Below, in pieces: positions 8,779 through 17,921 of a stretch of 64,000 nucleotides of DNA. The notes under the pieces are model-generated. The model saw only the letters and a program-made list of their open reading frames with translations. It was not told the origin of the DNA and ran no database searches. The translations under genes were made by a program, and so were the position numbers. The stretch is from an uncultured Eubacteriales bacterium (lineage in GTDB: Bacteria > Bacillota > Clostridia > TANB77 > UBA1234): NCBI GenBank assembly GCA_949283575.1, contig CASDSU010000035.1:19211-83210 (forward strand), written 5' to 3'. Position 1 is the stretch's first letter. Each line of letters opens with the position of its first letter.

Positions 8779-10476
8779 ATGGTTAAGAAGTGGTTATATT
8801 CAAAATTTGAAGAAGATAAAGTGAAAAAAATAGCGGAAGAAAATAATATTTCTGAATTATTGGCCAAAGTATTGATTGGTAGAGACTTTGATTCAAAAGA
8901 TTCTATTAACGATTTTTTACATCCTAAAATCGACAGTTTATATGATCCTTTTTTATTAAATGATATGCAAATTGCGGTTGATACAATAATTGATTCATGT
9001 AATAAAAAAGAAAAAATTATGATATATGGTGATTATGATGTCGATGGAATCACCAGTGTATCAGTACTTAAAAAGTTTTTTGCGGATATGGGTGTATGCG
9101 CAGAACATTATTTGCCAAGTAGACTTGAAGAGGGATACGGGTTAAATAATGATGCTTTAGATAAAATTGCTAAGAATGGTACTAAACTTTTAATAACCGT
9201 AGATTGTGGAATTTCAGCGTATGAAGAGGTTGAGTATGCTAAAAGTCTTGGCATGAAGGTGATTGTTACTGATCACCATGAATGTCTCGAAAAACTTCCT
9301 GAAGCGATTGCTGTAATAGATGCTAAAAGACCTGACAGTACATATCCTTTTAATTCGCTTGCAGGAGTAGGTGTTACATTTAAGTTGATTCAAGCGATAT
9401 CATATAAATTGGATTTTGACAGAAAAAGATATTTGAAATACATAGATATAGTTGCTCTTGGAACAATTGCTGATATTGTTCCTTTGATTGATGAAAATAG
9501 AATAATTGTGAATTTTGGTTTAATTCTTATGAAGCAAACTCGTAATATTGGTTTGCAAGCTCTCATAAGAGTTAGTGGATATGAAAATGGCACAAATTTA
9601 AATTCAACAGCAATTTCTTTTGGGATTGCACCAAGAATAAATGCATCTGGAAGAATGGGAAAGGCTGATTTAGCTCTTGAGTTGTTACTTGAGAATAATC
9701 CAGAAAAAGCATATAAAATAGCGCTAGAACTTAGCGATACAAATAAGGAAAGACAAGATGTTGAGAAGGACATAATAAACCAAGCTGTTGATATGATTGA
9801 AAAGGACAAGCTATACGAAAAAGATATAATTGTTTTATATCATGAAAATTGGCATCATGGTGTTATAGGTATAGTTGCGTCTAAAATAACAGAACTTTAT
9901 TATAAACCGTCAATTTTAATATCACTTGAAAATGGTGTAGGAAAGGGTTCTGGTAGAAGTATTGAAGGGTTTGATTTGCATGATGCGCTTTCAAAATGTA
10001 CGGATTTACTCTTGAAATTTGGTGGACATGAAATGGCTATAGGTCTTTCAATTGAAGAAAATAAATTAGAAGAATTTTCGAAAAAAGTTGAAGAGATTGC
10101 AAAAGAAAGAGGGACAAAAGATTTACAACCAACAGTTAAGATAGATGCTGAAGTGACTGCTGAAAATATATCATATGAAACTCTTAAAGAAATAGAGCTT
10201 TTGAAGCCATTTGGTGAAGCTAATCCACCGCCAGTTTTTGTGTATAAAAATATAAAAGTGGACGGAGTAAGACTTTTATCAAATGAGAAGCATCTAAAAT
10301 TATCGTTAAAAGACGGAATGCATGTCTTCGATGCGATAGCCTTTAATATGGGAAGTCAAAAGTATAGTATTAAAATTGGAGATAAAGTGGACGTGTTACA
10401 TGCGTTAGAAATAAATAGCTTTAATGGAATAGAAAAAATTCAAATGAATGTAAAAGATTTAAAGAAGAGTTTGTAG
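8779..10476 (+). CDS. recJ: Single-stranded-DNA-specific exonuclease RecJ
   Basis: A 565-residue DHH/DHHA1 phosphoesterase that degrades single-stranded DNA 5' to 3' in recombination and mismatch or base-excision repair. Motifs in order: YGDYDVDGITS (metal-binding Asp residues), TVDCGISA, VTDHHE (the DHH signature), GIAPRINASGRMGKA, and the DHHA1 pair WHHGVIGIVASKI and GGHEMAIGLS. The ATG at 8779 is chosen over an upstream in-frame ATG because it follows a GGGGGG ribosome site by 4-5 bases. The recJ-relA-hydrolase order is the usual clostridial one, although apt and dtd, often in this cluster, are absent. Confidence 0.93.
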   Translation: MVKKWLYSKFEEDKVKKIAEENNISELLAKVLIGRDFDSKDSINDFLHPKIDSLYDPFLLNDMQIAVDTIIDSCNKKEKIMIYGDYDVDGITSVSVLKKFFADMGVCAEHYLPSRLEEGYGLNNDALDKIAKNGTKLLITVDCGISAYEEVEYAKSLGMKVIVTDHHECLEKLPEAIAVIDAKRPDSTYPFNSLAGVGVTFKLIQAISYKLDFDRKRYLKYIDIVALGTIADIVPLIDENRIIVNFGLILMKQTRNIGLQALIRVSGYENGTNLNSTAISFGIAPRINASGRMGKADLALELLLENNPEKAYKIALELSDTNKERQDVEKDIINQAVDMIEKDKLYEKDIIVLYHENWHHGVIGIVASKITELYYKPSILISLENGVGKGSGRSIEGFDLHDALSKCTDLLLKFGGHEMAIGLSIEENKLEEFSKKVEEIAKERGTKDLQPTVKIDAEVTAENISYETLKEIELLKPFGEANPPPVFVYKNIKVDGVRLLSNEKHLKLSLKDGMHVFDAIAFNMGSQKYSIKIGDKVDVLHALEINSFNGIEKIQMNVKDLKKSL

Positions 10477-10505
10477 GTACTACATAAGTAGGAGGATGAA
10501 GATAT

Positions 10506-12677
10506 ATGACAAAAATTGAAGATATAATCGCCAGAGTAAAAAGTTATAATAAACGATCTGATGTAAAATTAATAACGAAAGCATATGAGTATGCTAATCG
10601 TTATCATGAAGAACAAAAAAGAAAATCAGGTGAGCCGTATATTGTTCATCCGTTAGAAGTTGCGTACATTGTATCAACATTGGAATTAGATGATAATGCT
10701 ATATGTGCAGCGCTTTTGCATGATGTTGTTGAAGATACTCCAGCGACGCTTGAAGAAATGAAAAAAGAATTTAACGAGGAGATTGCGATTTTAGTAGATG
10801 GAGTAACAAAACTTGGTAAAATAGCAAGTTATATAGATAAAGAAGAAGAACAAGTTGAAAATTATAGAAAGTTTTTCTTGGCAATGGCAAAAGATATAAG
10901 AGTTGTCATGATAAAACTTGCTGATAGACTACATAACATGAGAACTTTGAAACATTTGAGCGATGACCGAAAAATTGCAATTGCAAAGGAAACGAGACAA
11001 TTATATGCTCCACTTGCAAATAGACTTGGTATATATTCGATAAAATGGGAACTTGAGGACTTAAGTTTATTGTATTTAGAGCCTGATGCATATAAAGAAT
11101 TAGTTGAGGCAATAAATTCAAAGCGTGAAGAACGTGAAAAATTTATTAACGACATAATTCTTGAAATTAGAAAAAAATTAAAAGAAGTTAGAATTGAAGC
11201 TGAAGTTTATGGAAGACCAAAGCATCTTTACAGCATTCATAGAAAAATGCAAAAAGATAATAAATCAATTGAACAAATATATGATTTGTTTGCAATGAGA
11301 ATTATTGTGAATTCAGTCAAAGACTGTTATGCTGCACTTGGTTTGGTGCATGAATTATATAAACCAATGCCAGGACGTTTTAAAGATTATATAGCTGTTC
11401 CAAAACCAAATATGTATCAGTCACTTCATACGACGCTTATTGGTAATGGTGGCACACCTTTTGAAATCCAAATAAGAACGTGGGATATGCACAGAGTTGC
11501 TGAGTATGGTATTGCTGCGCACTGGGCATATAAAGAGGGAAAAAACATTTCTGCTTCTGATGAAAAGCTGTCATGGCTTAGAGAAACTTTAGAATGGCAA
11601 AAGGAAACTAATGACGACAGAGACTTTATGAATAAATTGAAGTTTGATTTGTTCGATGAAGATGTTTTTGTATTCACTCCAAAGGGTGATATTAAAGCAC
11701 TTCCAGCAGGAAGTATTCCAATTGATTTGGCTTATATGATTCATGAACAAGTTGGAAACAGAATGATCGGTGTTAAAATAAATAGTAAGATGGTTCCAAT
11801 AACAACACCACTTCAAAATGGTGATATTGTTGAAATTGTTACATCAGATAACACCAAAGGCCCAAGTCGTGACTGGCTTAAAATTGTAAAAACAACTCAG
11901 GCACGTAGTAAAATTCAAAATTGGTTTAAAAAGGCTCAACGTGAGGAAAATACAGCAAAAGGAAAAGAATTAGTTGAGAAGGAGCTAAAGAGAATTGGAA
12001 TGTCTTTTGCACAATTATTTAAAACTGAATGGATTGAAAAGGCACTTCAAAGATATAAATATAATACATTAGATGATTGTTATGCTGCAATTGGATTTGG
12101 TGCTATTTCTCCAGCAAAGATAATTACTAGACTGCTTGAAGAGTATAAGAAAGAACATAAGGAAGAAGAAATTGAGAATAAGATAAATGAGCTTCGTCAA
12201 AATAAGCGTCCTGATAAGAGTAAAGTGTCAAAATCAGGTATTATAGTAAAAGGAATTGATAATTGTTTAGTAAAACTTTCGCGTTGCTGTAATCCGTTGC
12301 CTGGTGATGATATAATTGGTTATATAACGAAAGGCAGAGGTGTTTCTGTTCATAGAGCAGATTGTATAAACTGTAAAGAGTTATTAACAGAAGAACAAAG
12401 ACTTATAGAAGTTTCTTGGTATAAAGAAAATAATGCTTCTTATATGGCTGAGCTTGAAATATATGCAAATGATAGAAATGGTTTACTTGCAGACGTTACT
12501 GTTGCAGTAGGTGATTTAAAGGCAAAAATAGTTTCAATTAATGCTAGAACTGTTCAAAACAACAGAGTTGCAATCATAACAATTGGTCTTGAAGTTGTTG
12601 ATATAGAAATGCTTAATAAAGTAATAAAGGTAATTAGAAAAGTAGATAGTGTATATGATGTACACAGACAAAAATAA
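10506..12677 (+). CDS. relA: Bifunctional (p)ppGpp synthetase/hydrolase
   Basis: A 723-residue RelA/SpoT homologue that makes and degrades the alarmone (p)ppGpp in response to amino acid starvation. The N-terminal hydrolase HD domain has the intact LLHDVVEDT motif (His-Asp at 72-73); the synthetase domain follows with GRPKHLYSIHRKM, RFKDYIAVPKPNMYQSLHTT and EYGIAAHWAYKEG. A TGS domain (about 385-445), a CCNPLPGDDIIGY conserved-cysteine region and a C-terminal ACT domain complete the full-length architecture. It follows recJ after 29 bases with a GGAGG ribosome site. All catalytic motifs are present, so it should be bifunctional. Confidence 0.95.
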   Translation: MTKIEDIIARVKSYNKRSDVKLITKAYEYANRYHEEQKRKSGEPYIVHPLEVAYIVSTLELDDNAICAALLHDVVEDTPATLEEMKKEFNEEIAILVDGVTKLGKIASYIDKEEEQVENYRKFFLAMAKDIRVVMIKLADRLHNMRTLKHLSDDRKIAIAKETRQLYAPLANRLGIYSIKWELEDLSLLYLEPDAYKELVEAINSKREEREKFINDIILEIRKKLKEVRIEAEVYGRPKHLYSIHRKMQKDNKSIEQIYDLFAMRIIVNSVKDCYAALGLVHELYKPMPGRFKDYIAVPKPNMYQSLHTTLIGNGGTPFEIQIRTWDMHRVAEYGIAAHWAYKEGKNISASDEKLSWLRETLEWQKETNDDRDFMNKLKFDLFDEDVFVFTPKGDIKALPAGSIPIDLAYMIHEQVGNRMIGVKINSKMVPITTPLQNGDIVEIVTSDNTKGPSRDWLKIVKTTQARSKIQNWFKKAQREENTAKGKELVEKELKRIGMSFAQLFKTEWIEKALQRYKYNTLDDCYAAIGFGAISPAKIITRLLEEYKKEHKEEEIENKINELRQNKRPDKSKVSKSGIIVKGIDNCLVKLSRCCNPLPGDDIIGYITKGRGVSVHRADCINCKELLTEEQRLIEVSWYKENNASYMAELEIYANDRNGLLADVTVAVGDLKAKIVSINARTVQNNRVAIITIGLEVVDIEMLNKVIKVIRKVDSVYDVHRQK

Positions 12678-12708
12678 ATATACACCCAAAATATTGGAGG
12701 AAAAACTC

Positions 12709-13338
12709 ATGATAATGAAGACTTTTAGAGCTCAAGTTGGTAATACTAATATGTTCACAAATATGTATGTAATAGCTGATGAAAATACTAAAGATGGTGT
12801 TTTGATTGATGCTGGTGCAGGGATTGACAAAATAATAAATTTTATAGAGAATACCCAGATAAAACTAAAATATATAATCTTAACTCATTGTCATGTTGAT
12901 CATATTGCTGGACTAAAAGCTTTAAAACAAGAATATCCGAGGGCTAAAATAGTGATAAATGAGGAAGATAAAGATGGACTTGTGGATGAATCAATAAATA
13001 TGTGCGAGTTGCTTGGGGTAGAAAACAATTTCTTAAATGCAGATGTAACAGTTAAAGAAGGTGATGTTTTGGAGTTTGGAGGATTACAGGCGTATATTAT
13101 CCATACTCCAGGACATACGGCTGGAAGCATGTGTGTGTTGATAAAAGATGCTTTATTTAGTGGGGATACGCTGTTTAAAGGTACTAGAGGTAGAACAGAT
13201 CTGAAAACAGGATCTGAAAGAGAAATATTATGGTCAATAAAAGATAAGCTCTTAAAACTTCCAGAGGAAACAATTGTATATCCTGGACATGGCGCTACGA
13301 CAATAATTAGAGATGAAATTGAACTTTATAAGGAGTAA
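12709..13338 (+). CDS. Metallo-beta-lactamase-fold hydrolase (glyoxalase II-like)
   Basis: A 209-residue MBL-fold protein with the zinc-binding THCHVDH motif (about 59-65), a second His in HTPGHTAGS, the Asp in FSGDTLF and the last His in YPGHGATT. This matches the YcbL/glyoxalase II-like subgroup commonly encoded next to relA in Firmicutes; substrate is usually unknown, with thioesters likely. The ATG at 12709 follows GGAGG by 8 bases and is preferred over upstream in-frame codons that lie inside the end of relA. Likely co-transcribed with recJ and relA. Confidence 0.88.
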   Translation: MIMKTFRAQVGNTNMFTNMYVIADENTKDGVLIDAGAGIDKIINFIENTQIKLKYIILTHCHVDHIAGLKALKQEYPRAKIVINEEDKDGLVDESINMCELLGVENNFLNADVTVKEGDVLEFGGLQAYIIHTPGHTAGSMCVLIKDALFSGDTLFKGTRGRTDLKTGSEREILWSIKDKLLKLPEETIVYPGHGATTIIRDEIELYKE

Positions 13339-13363
13339 ATTAATAAAAATTAATATAAAAAAC

Positions 13364-13392
13364 TTGCAAATGAAAAGTATATAGAATATAAT
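13364..13392 (+). promoter_or_regulatory. tRNA-Leu promoter
   Basis: TTGCAA, 17 bp, consensus TATAAT, ending about 30 bases before the mature tRNA. Confidence 0.7.
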
Positions 13393-13422
13393 AAGCAAGT
13401 ACTCGAAATTAGAGAGTTGCTT

Positions 13423-13505
13423 GCCCGAGTGGCGGAATTGGCAGACGCACACGACTCAAAATCGTGCGGGAAACCATGCGGGTTCAAGTCCCGCCTTGGG
13501 CACCA
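13423..13505 (+). tRNA. tRNA-Leu (anticodon CAA)
   Basis: A complete class II tRNA: acceptor stem GCCCGAG with CTTGGGC (one G-U), anticodon stem CACGA/TCGTG with loop CTCAAAA so that the anticodon CAA is at 13457-13459, a long variable arm, the GGTTCAAGTCC T-arm and an encoded CCA at 13503-13505. It decodes UUG. It has its own promoter and a terminator immediately after the CCA. Confidence 0.97.
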
Positions 13506-13510
13506 AAGAA

Positions 13511-13540
13511 GATACTGTTATAAACAGTATCTTTTTTTTT
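13511..13540 (+). terminator. tRNA terminator
   Basis: GATACTGTT and AACAGTATC form a 9-bp stem with a 3-base loop and nine T residues. Confidence 0.92.
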
Positions 13541-13629
13541 AGGATTTTTGCCTGTGGACAAGTGGATTGCAGTATTTTGTTCCCATTTGCCTAATTTACA
13601 CGAAAATTGTAAAAATATGCAAATATTGG

Positions 13630-13658
13630 TTGACATATTATGCAAAATGTAATAGAAT
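13630..13658 (+). promoter_or_regulatory. Promoter of cassette A
   Basis: TTGACA, 17 bp, TAGAAT. A leader of about 170 bases follows, holding a GGAGGGG site directly before an ATG-TAA start-stop pair (13711-13716) and several short inverted repeats, before the coding start at 13837. Confidence 0.7.
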
Positions 13659-13836
13659 ACCATTGTAAATTATGCAACTCAATTGAACCTTAGAAAATGG
13701 AGGGGTTATAATGTAAGTCGATTATTCATTCTCATGATTTTCGCAATTGGGGTGAGAACGGCGAAAAAAAATCTATGTACAAACATTCGTATTGATTTAT
13801 GACAAAATCGAAAAATGCAGAAAGGGGAAGCAATAC

Positions 13837-14112
13837 ATGGAACATAGAAGTGGAGCTACTAAGATTCGAATTACCAAGATTGTAAGTGGAATGAAAGTAA
13901 TGGATGACCAGATGCAGGAAAATGTCTGCTCTTCCAAGAACAGATGTATTCTCGGTTTCCTCGCTGAAGGAAGACAGGTTCTCATGAACGAAAATGAACT
14001 TGTACGGAACTATGCTAACGGTGATGGAACCCAGATTCGGCTCAATGCTATTGTGCCGGGAAGGATCTACACGGTCTACACCCGTGGGTATGAATTGGCG
14101 ACAGCCAACTAA
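13837..14112 (+). CDS. Cassette A: unrecognised 91-residue protein
   Basis: No family is recognised. The protein is small, soluble and mixed in charge, with two nearby cysteines (residues of about 31 and 36 in a CSSKNRC stretch) and a beta-rich appearance. The ATG is chosen because AAAGGGG lies 8 bases upstream; upstream in-frame codons have no ribosome site. Codons differ sharply from neighbours: CGG/CGA/CGT arginine, CTC leucine, ATC and ACC, with clearly higher G+C. It is a self-contained unit with its own promoter, long leader and terminator, set between tRNA-Leu and a second similar cassette. Foreign origin is inferred from composition. Confidence 0.7.
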   Translation: MEHRSGATKIRITKIVSGMKVMDDQMQENVCSSKNRCILGFLAEGRQVLMNENELVRNYANGDGTQIRLNAIVPGRIYTVYTRGYELATAN

Positions 14113-14131
14113 TAATGTATAACTCTTTGTA

Positions 14132-14166
14132 AAAAGTGCTCAAGAAACACTTGGGCGCTTTTATTT
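14132..14166 (+). terminator. Terminator of cassette A
   Basis: A 13-bp stem (14132-14144 with 14150-14162, two G-T pairs), 5-base loop and T-rich tail. Confidence 0.88.
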
Positions 14167-14177
14167 TATACTTATGC

Positions 14178-14206
14178 TTGACTTTGCGAAGAAATTGACG
14201 TATAAT
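14178..14206 (+). promoter_or_regulatory. Promoter of cassette B
   Basis: TTGACT, 17 bp, perfect TATAAT, only 11 bases after the cassette A terminator. Confidence 0.75.
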
Positions 14207-14267
14207 GTTTATTGTTTATGTAAACCTATGGGATACCATACAAATTGAAATTTTGGAGGTAAAACAA

Positions 14268-14534
14268 ATGACGACAAAAGTGAATTTAAAACCTGTGTAC
14301 GATTTCTATGACGTGGAATTTCTTCTCCGGTTCAAAGGTGAAGATAGAAGTGCAAATGTTCCATATCATGGCAATCGAGTTGTAGAGCTGGTTAAGCCGG
14401 AGCAAAATAAAAAGGCTGAACAGCTGCAGGACGAACTCACTCAGACTCTGCGAAAGTATTTTGCTGGTCTTAACGAATTTCCGGTCGAGATTGTCATGGT
14501 CGAGCTCGTGAAATTCAAACGCAAGGACGCCTAA
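14268..14534 (+). CDS. Cassette B: unrecognised 88-residue protein
   Basis: No family is recognised. Start is the ATG 7 bases after TTGGAGGT; longer in-frame versions lack a ribosome site. The protein alternates hydrophobic and charged residues, with a central PEQNKKAEQLQDEL helix and a final strand ending in KFKRKDA; cytosolic. Codon use (CTC, CTG, CGG, GTC, GAG) is unlike the AT-rich native genes. The TAA stop lies inside the loop of the terminator hairpin, a very compact arrangement. Not similar by eye to the cassette A protein. Confidence 0.7.
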   Translation: MTTKVNLKPVYDFYDVEFLLRFKGEDRSANVPYHGNRVVELVKPEQNKKAEQLQDELTQTLRKYFAGLNEFPVEIVMVELVKFKRKDA

Positions 14535-14550
14535 CCAGCGTTCTTTTTTT
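14524..14550 (+). terminator. Terminator overlapping the cassette B stop codon
   Basis: AGGACGC and GCGTTCT form a 7-bp stem (one G-T) with the stop codon in the 7-base loop, followed by seven T residues. Confidence 0.85.
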
Positions 14551-14606
14551 ATATTTTTTTCAGTAAAAAATAGTTGGAATTTTATGTTTCATTTTTTAAT
14601 AAAATA

Positions 14607-14635
14607 TTGATATCGAACAAAGAATAGTATAGAAT
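14607..14635 (+). promoter_or_regulatory. Promoter of the glycolytic operon
   Basis: TTGATA, 17 bp, TAGAAT, 36 bases before gapA. No cggR repressor gene is upstream; the cassettes occupy that place. Confidence 0.65.
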
Positions 14636-14646
14636 AACCCTTGTAG

Positions 14647-15681
<1,035 letters not shown>

Positions 15682-15698
15682 GATATAAAATAAAGAGA

Positions 15699-15752
15699 GG
15701 GGGCGACATAAAATCCCTATAATGACATTATAGGTTGAGAGGTGTCGACCCC
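15699..15752 (+). repeat. Large two-part palindrome between gapA and pgk
   Basis: Outer arms GGGGGCGACA (15699-15708) and TGTCGACCCC (15743-15752) pair with one mismatch; inner arms CCTATAATG (15716-15724) and CATTATAGG (15726-15734) pair perfectly. No T-run follows, so it is more likely an intercistronic RNA hairpin than a terminator. Confidence 0.75.
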
Positions 15753-15786
15753 TAAATTAATATAGATAGAAAGGAAGTTTTTCGGT

Positions 15787-16971
15787 ATGTTAAATAAAAA
15801 AACAATCGAAGATATCGATGTAAAAGGAAAAAAAGTTTTAGTTAGATGTGATTTTAATGTTCCTCTTGATGTTGAAACAAAAACAGAGATTACTGATGAT
15901 AGAAGAATAACAGAAGCTCTTCCAACAATTAAATATTTGATGGATCAAGGTGCTAGAGTTATTTTATGTTCTCATATTGGTAAGACAAAAAATAAACAAA
16001 GTCTTGCTCCAGTGGCAAAGAGACTTTCTGAGTTATTAAATAGAGAAGTTCCATTTGCTAGTGATGTTGTTGGTGAAGATGCTAAAGCAAAAGCTGCTGC
16101 TTTAAATGATGGTGATGTAATGTTAATTGAAAATGTTCGTCTACATCCTGAAGAAGAAGCTAATGATCCTGAATTTGCAAAAGAACTTGCCTCACTTGCT
16201 GAATTATATGTAAATGATGCTTTTGGAACAGCTCACAGAGCTCATGCTTCAACAGCGGGTGTTGCTGATTATTTGCCAGCTGCTTGTGGATATTTGATTC
16301 AAAAAGAAATCGGAATAATGGGTGGAGCTTTAAATGAGCCAAAGAGACCTTTCCTTGCAATTCTTGGTGGTTCAAAAGTTTCTACAAAAATTGGTGTAAT
16401 AGAGAACTTGTTAGATAAAGTTGATGGGTTAATGATTGGTGGAGGTATGACATATACTTTCGCTAAAGCTCAAGGTGGAAATATTGGTAATTCAATTTGC
16501 GAACTTGATAAATTAGATTTAGCAAAAGAAATCTTAGCTAAAGCAGAAGCTAAAGGTGTTAAACTATATTTCCCTGTTGATACATTATGCGCAGCTGCAC
16601 CAGCTGAGGATGCCGAAACAACAGTATGTCCTTCAAATGATATTCCTGATGGATTAGAAGGGTTAGATATCGGACCAGAATCAATTAAAATGTTTACAGA
16701 GGCTATTAAAGAATACAAAACAATTATTTGGAATGGACCAGTTGGTTTCTTCGAACTTAACAAATTTGCGAATGGAACAAACGCAATCGCTAATGCGCTT
16801 GCAGAGAATGAAGAAGCTGTTACAATAATTGGTGGTGGAGATAGTGCTGCTGCAGTAGAAAAAGCTGGATTGTCAGAAAAAATGACACATGTTTCTACTG
16901 GTGGAGGAGCTTCACTTGAATTTATAGAAGGAAAGACATTACCTGGTATTGCTTGCTTACAAGATAAATAA
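15787..16971 (+). CDS. pgk: Phosphoglycerate kinase
   Basis: A 394-residue kinase making ATP and 3-phosphoglycerate from 1,3-bisphosphoglycerate. Recognised by [12 protein letters not shown] at residues of about 15-26, [15 protein letters not shown], the HRAHASTAG loop, [25 protein letters not shown] and the nucleotide-binding [11 protein letters not shown] near the C-terminus. Length is normal. It is the second gene of the glycolytic operon, separated from gapA by a palindromic spacer and from tpiA by a 121-bp palindromic element that begins right after its stop. Confidence 0.97.
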   Translation: MLNKKTIEDIDVKGKKVLVRCDFNVPLDVETKTEITDDRRITEALPTIKYLMDQGARVILCSHIGKTKNKQSLAPVAKRLSELLNREVPFASDVVGEDAKAKAAALNDGDVMLIENVRLHPEEEANDPEFAKELASLAELYVNDAFGTAHRAHASTAGVADYLPAACGYLIQKEIGIMGGALNEPKRPFLAILGGSKVSTKIGVIENLLDKVDGLMIGGGMTYTFAKAQGGNIGNSICELDKLDLAKEILAKAEAKGVKLYFPVDTLCAAAPAEDAETTVCPSNDIPDGLEGLDIGPESIKMFTEAIKEYKTIIWNGPVGFFELNKFANGTNAIANALAENEEAVTIIGGGDSAAAVEKAGLSEKMTHVSTGGGASLEFIEGKTLPGIACLQDK

Positions 16972-17092
16972 TTTGCATGAAAATCAGCATCTTGCGGAAT
17001 GTTTTAAATTGGTTCCGTACTCAACGTACCACAGTACGCCTCCGTGCGTCACTCAATTTAAAAATTTCGCAATCTACTAATTTTGATGCAAA
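16972..17092. repeat. ERIC-like imperfect palindrome, copy 1
   Basis: A 121-bp element whose ends are imperfect inverted repeats of about 29 bp (starting TTTGCAT and ending ATGCAAA) around a smaller hairpin with GTAC/GTAC arms. It shares the blocks TCAGCATCTTGCG, CGCAAT and TACTAA with copy 2 at 54448-54569. It lies between pgk and tpiA inside an operon. Confidence 0.8.
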
Positions 17093-17137
17093 TTTAGAAA
17101 AAAAGAAAAAATTGAAAGAGAAAGAGGTTGATTCTAA

Positions 17138-17887
17138 GTGAGAAGAAAAGTTATCGCAGGAAACTGGAAAATGAACAAATCACCAGAAGATGCAAAGACT
17201 TTTATGCAAAGTTTTCCTGAACTTGTTAAAGATTCAGAGAGTGAAGTTGTTCTTTGTGTTCCTTACATAGATGTATGTGTTATGAAAGAACTTGCTAAAG
17301 ATACTAATGTTAAGATTGGCGTTCAAAACGTGCATTATGAAGAAAAAGGTGCTTATACAGGAGAAGTTTCTGTAAAGATGCTAAAAGATATAGGAATGGA
17401 GTATGTTATAATTGGTCATTCTGAGAGAAGACAATATTATAACGAAACTGATGAGGGTGTTAACAAAAAATTAAAAGCATCTCTTGCTAATGGTTTGAAG
17501 CCTATTGTTTGTGTTGGTGAAACTTTAGAGCAAAGAGAAGCTGGTATAACTAAAGATTTTGTTACAACTCAAGTTAGACTTGCTTTAGAAGGTTTATCTA
17601 ATGAAGATGTTGAAAAAACTATAATCGCTTATGAGCCAATTTGGGCTATTGGTACAGGCAAAACTGCATCTAAAGAAGATGCTAATGAGGCTTGTGCTTG
17701 GATAAGAGACGAAATAAGAAACTTATTTGGTGATGTTGCTGAAGAAGTTATAATTCAATATGGTGGAAGCGTTAAGTCATCAAATGCTAATGAATTATTC
17801 AATATGTCTGATATTGATGGTGGATTAGTTGGTGGAGCAAGCTTAGAACCAGAAGAGTTTGCTAAGATAGTAAATTATAATAAATAA
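17138..17887 (+). CDS. tpiA: Triosephosphate isomerase
   Basis: A 249-residue TIM-barrel enzyme interconverting dihydroxyacetone phosphate and glyceraldehyde 3-phosphate. Catalytic residues are visible: Lys in GNWKMNKS, His in IIGHSERRQYY and Glu in AYEPIWAIGTGKTAS, with the phosphate-binding GGSVKSSNA and GGLVGGASL at the end. The start is GTG with an AGAGGT ribosome site; the protein begins RRKVIAGNWKMN as in homologues. Third gene of the operon, downstream of the palindromic element. Confidence 0.97.
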   Translation: MRRKVIAGNWKMNKSPEDAKTFMQSFPELVKDSESEVVLCVPYIDVCVMKELAKDTNVKIGVQNVHYEEKGAYTGEVSVKMLKDIGMEYVIIGHSERRQYYNETDEGVNKKLKASLANGLKPIVCVGETLEQREAGITKDFVTTQVRLALEGLSNEDVEKTIIAYEPIWAIGTGKTASKEDANEACAWIRDEIRNLFGDVAEEVIIQYGGSVKSSNANELFNMSDIDGGLVGGASLEPEEFAKIVNYNK

Positions 17888-17921
17888 CGCAACCTAGAGA
17901 AAGAAAAAGGAGACGAAAAAG

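Noticed and set aside
9390..9809. Minus-strand frame of 139 codons inside recJ
   Set aside because: Antisense shadow of a conserved gene with no ribosome site or homology.
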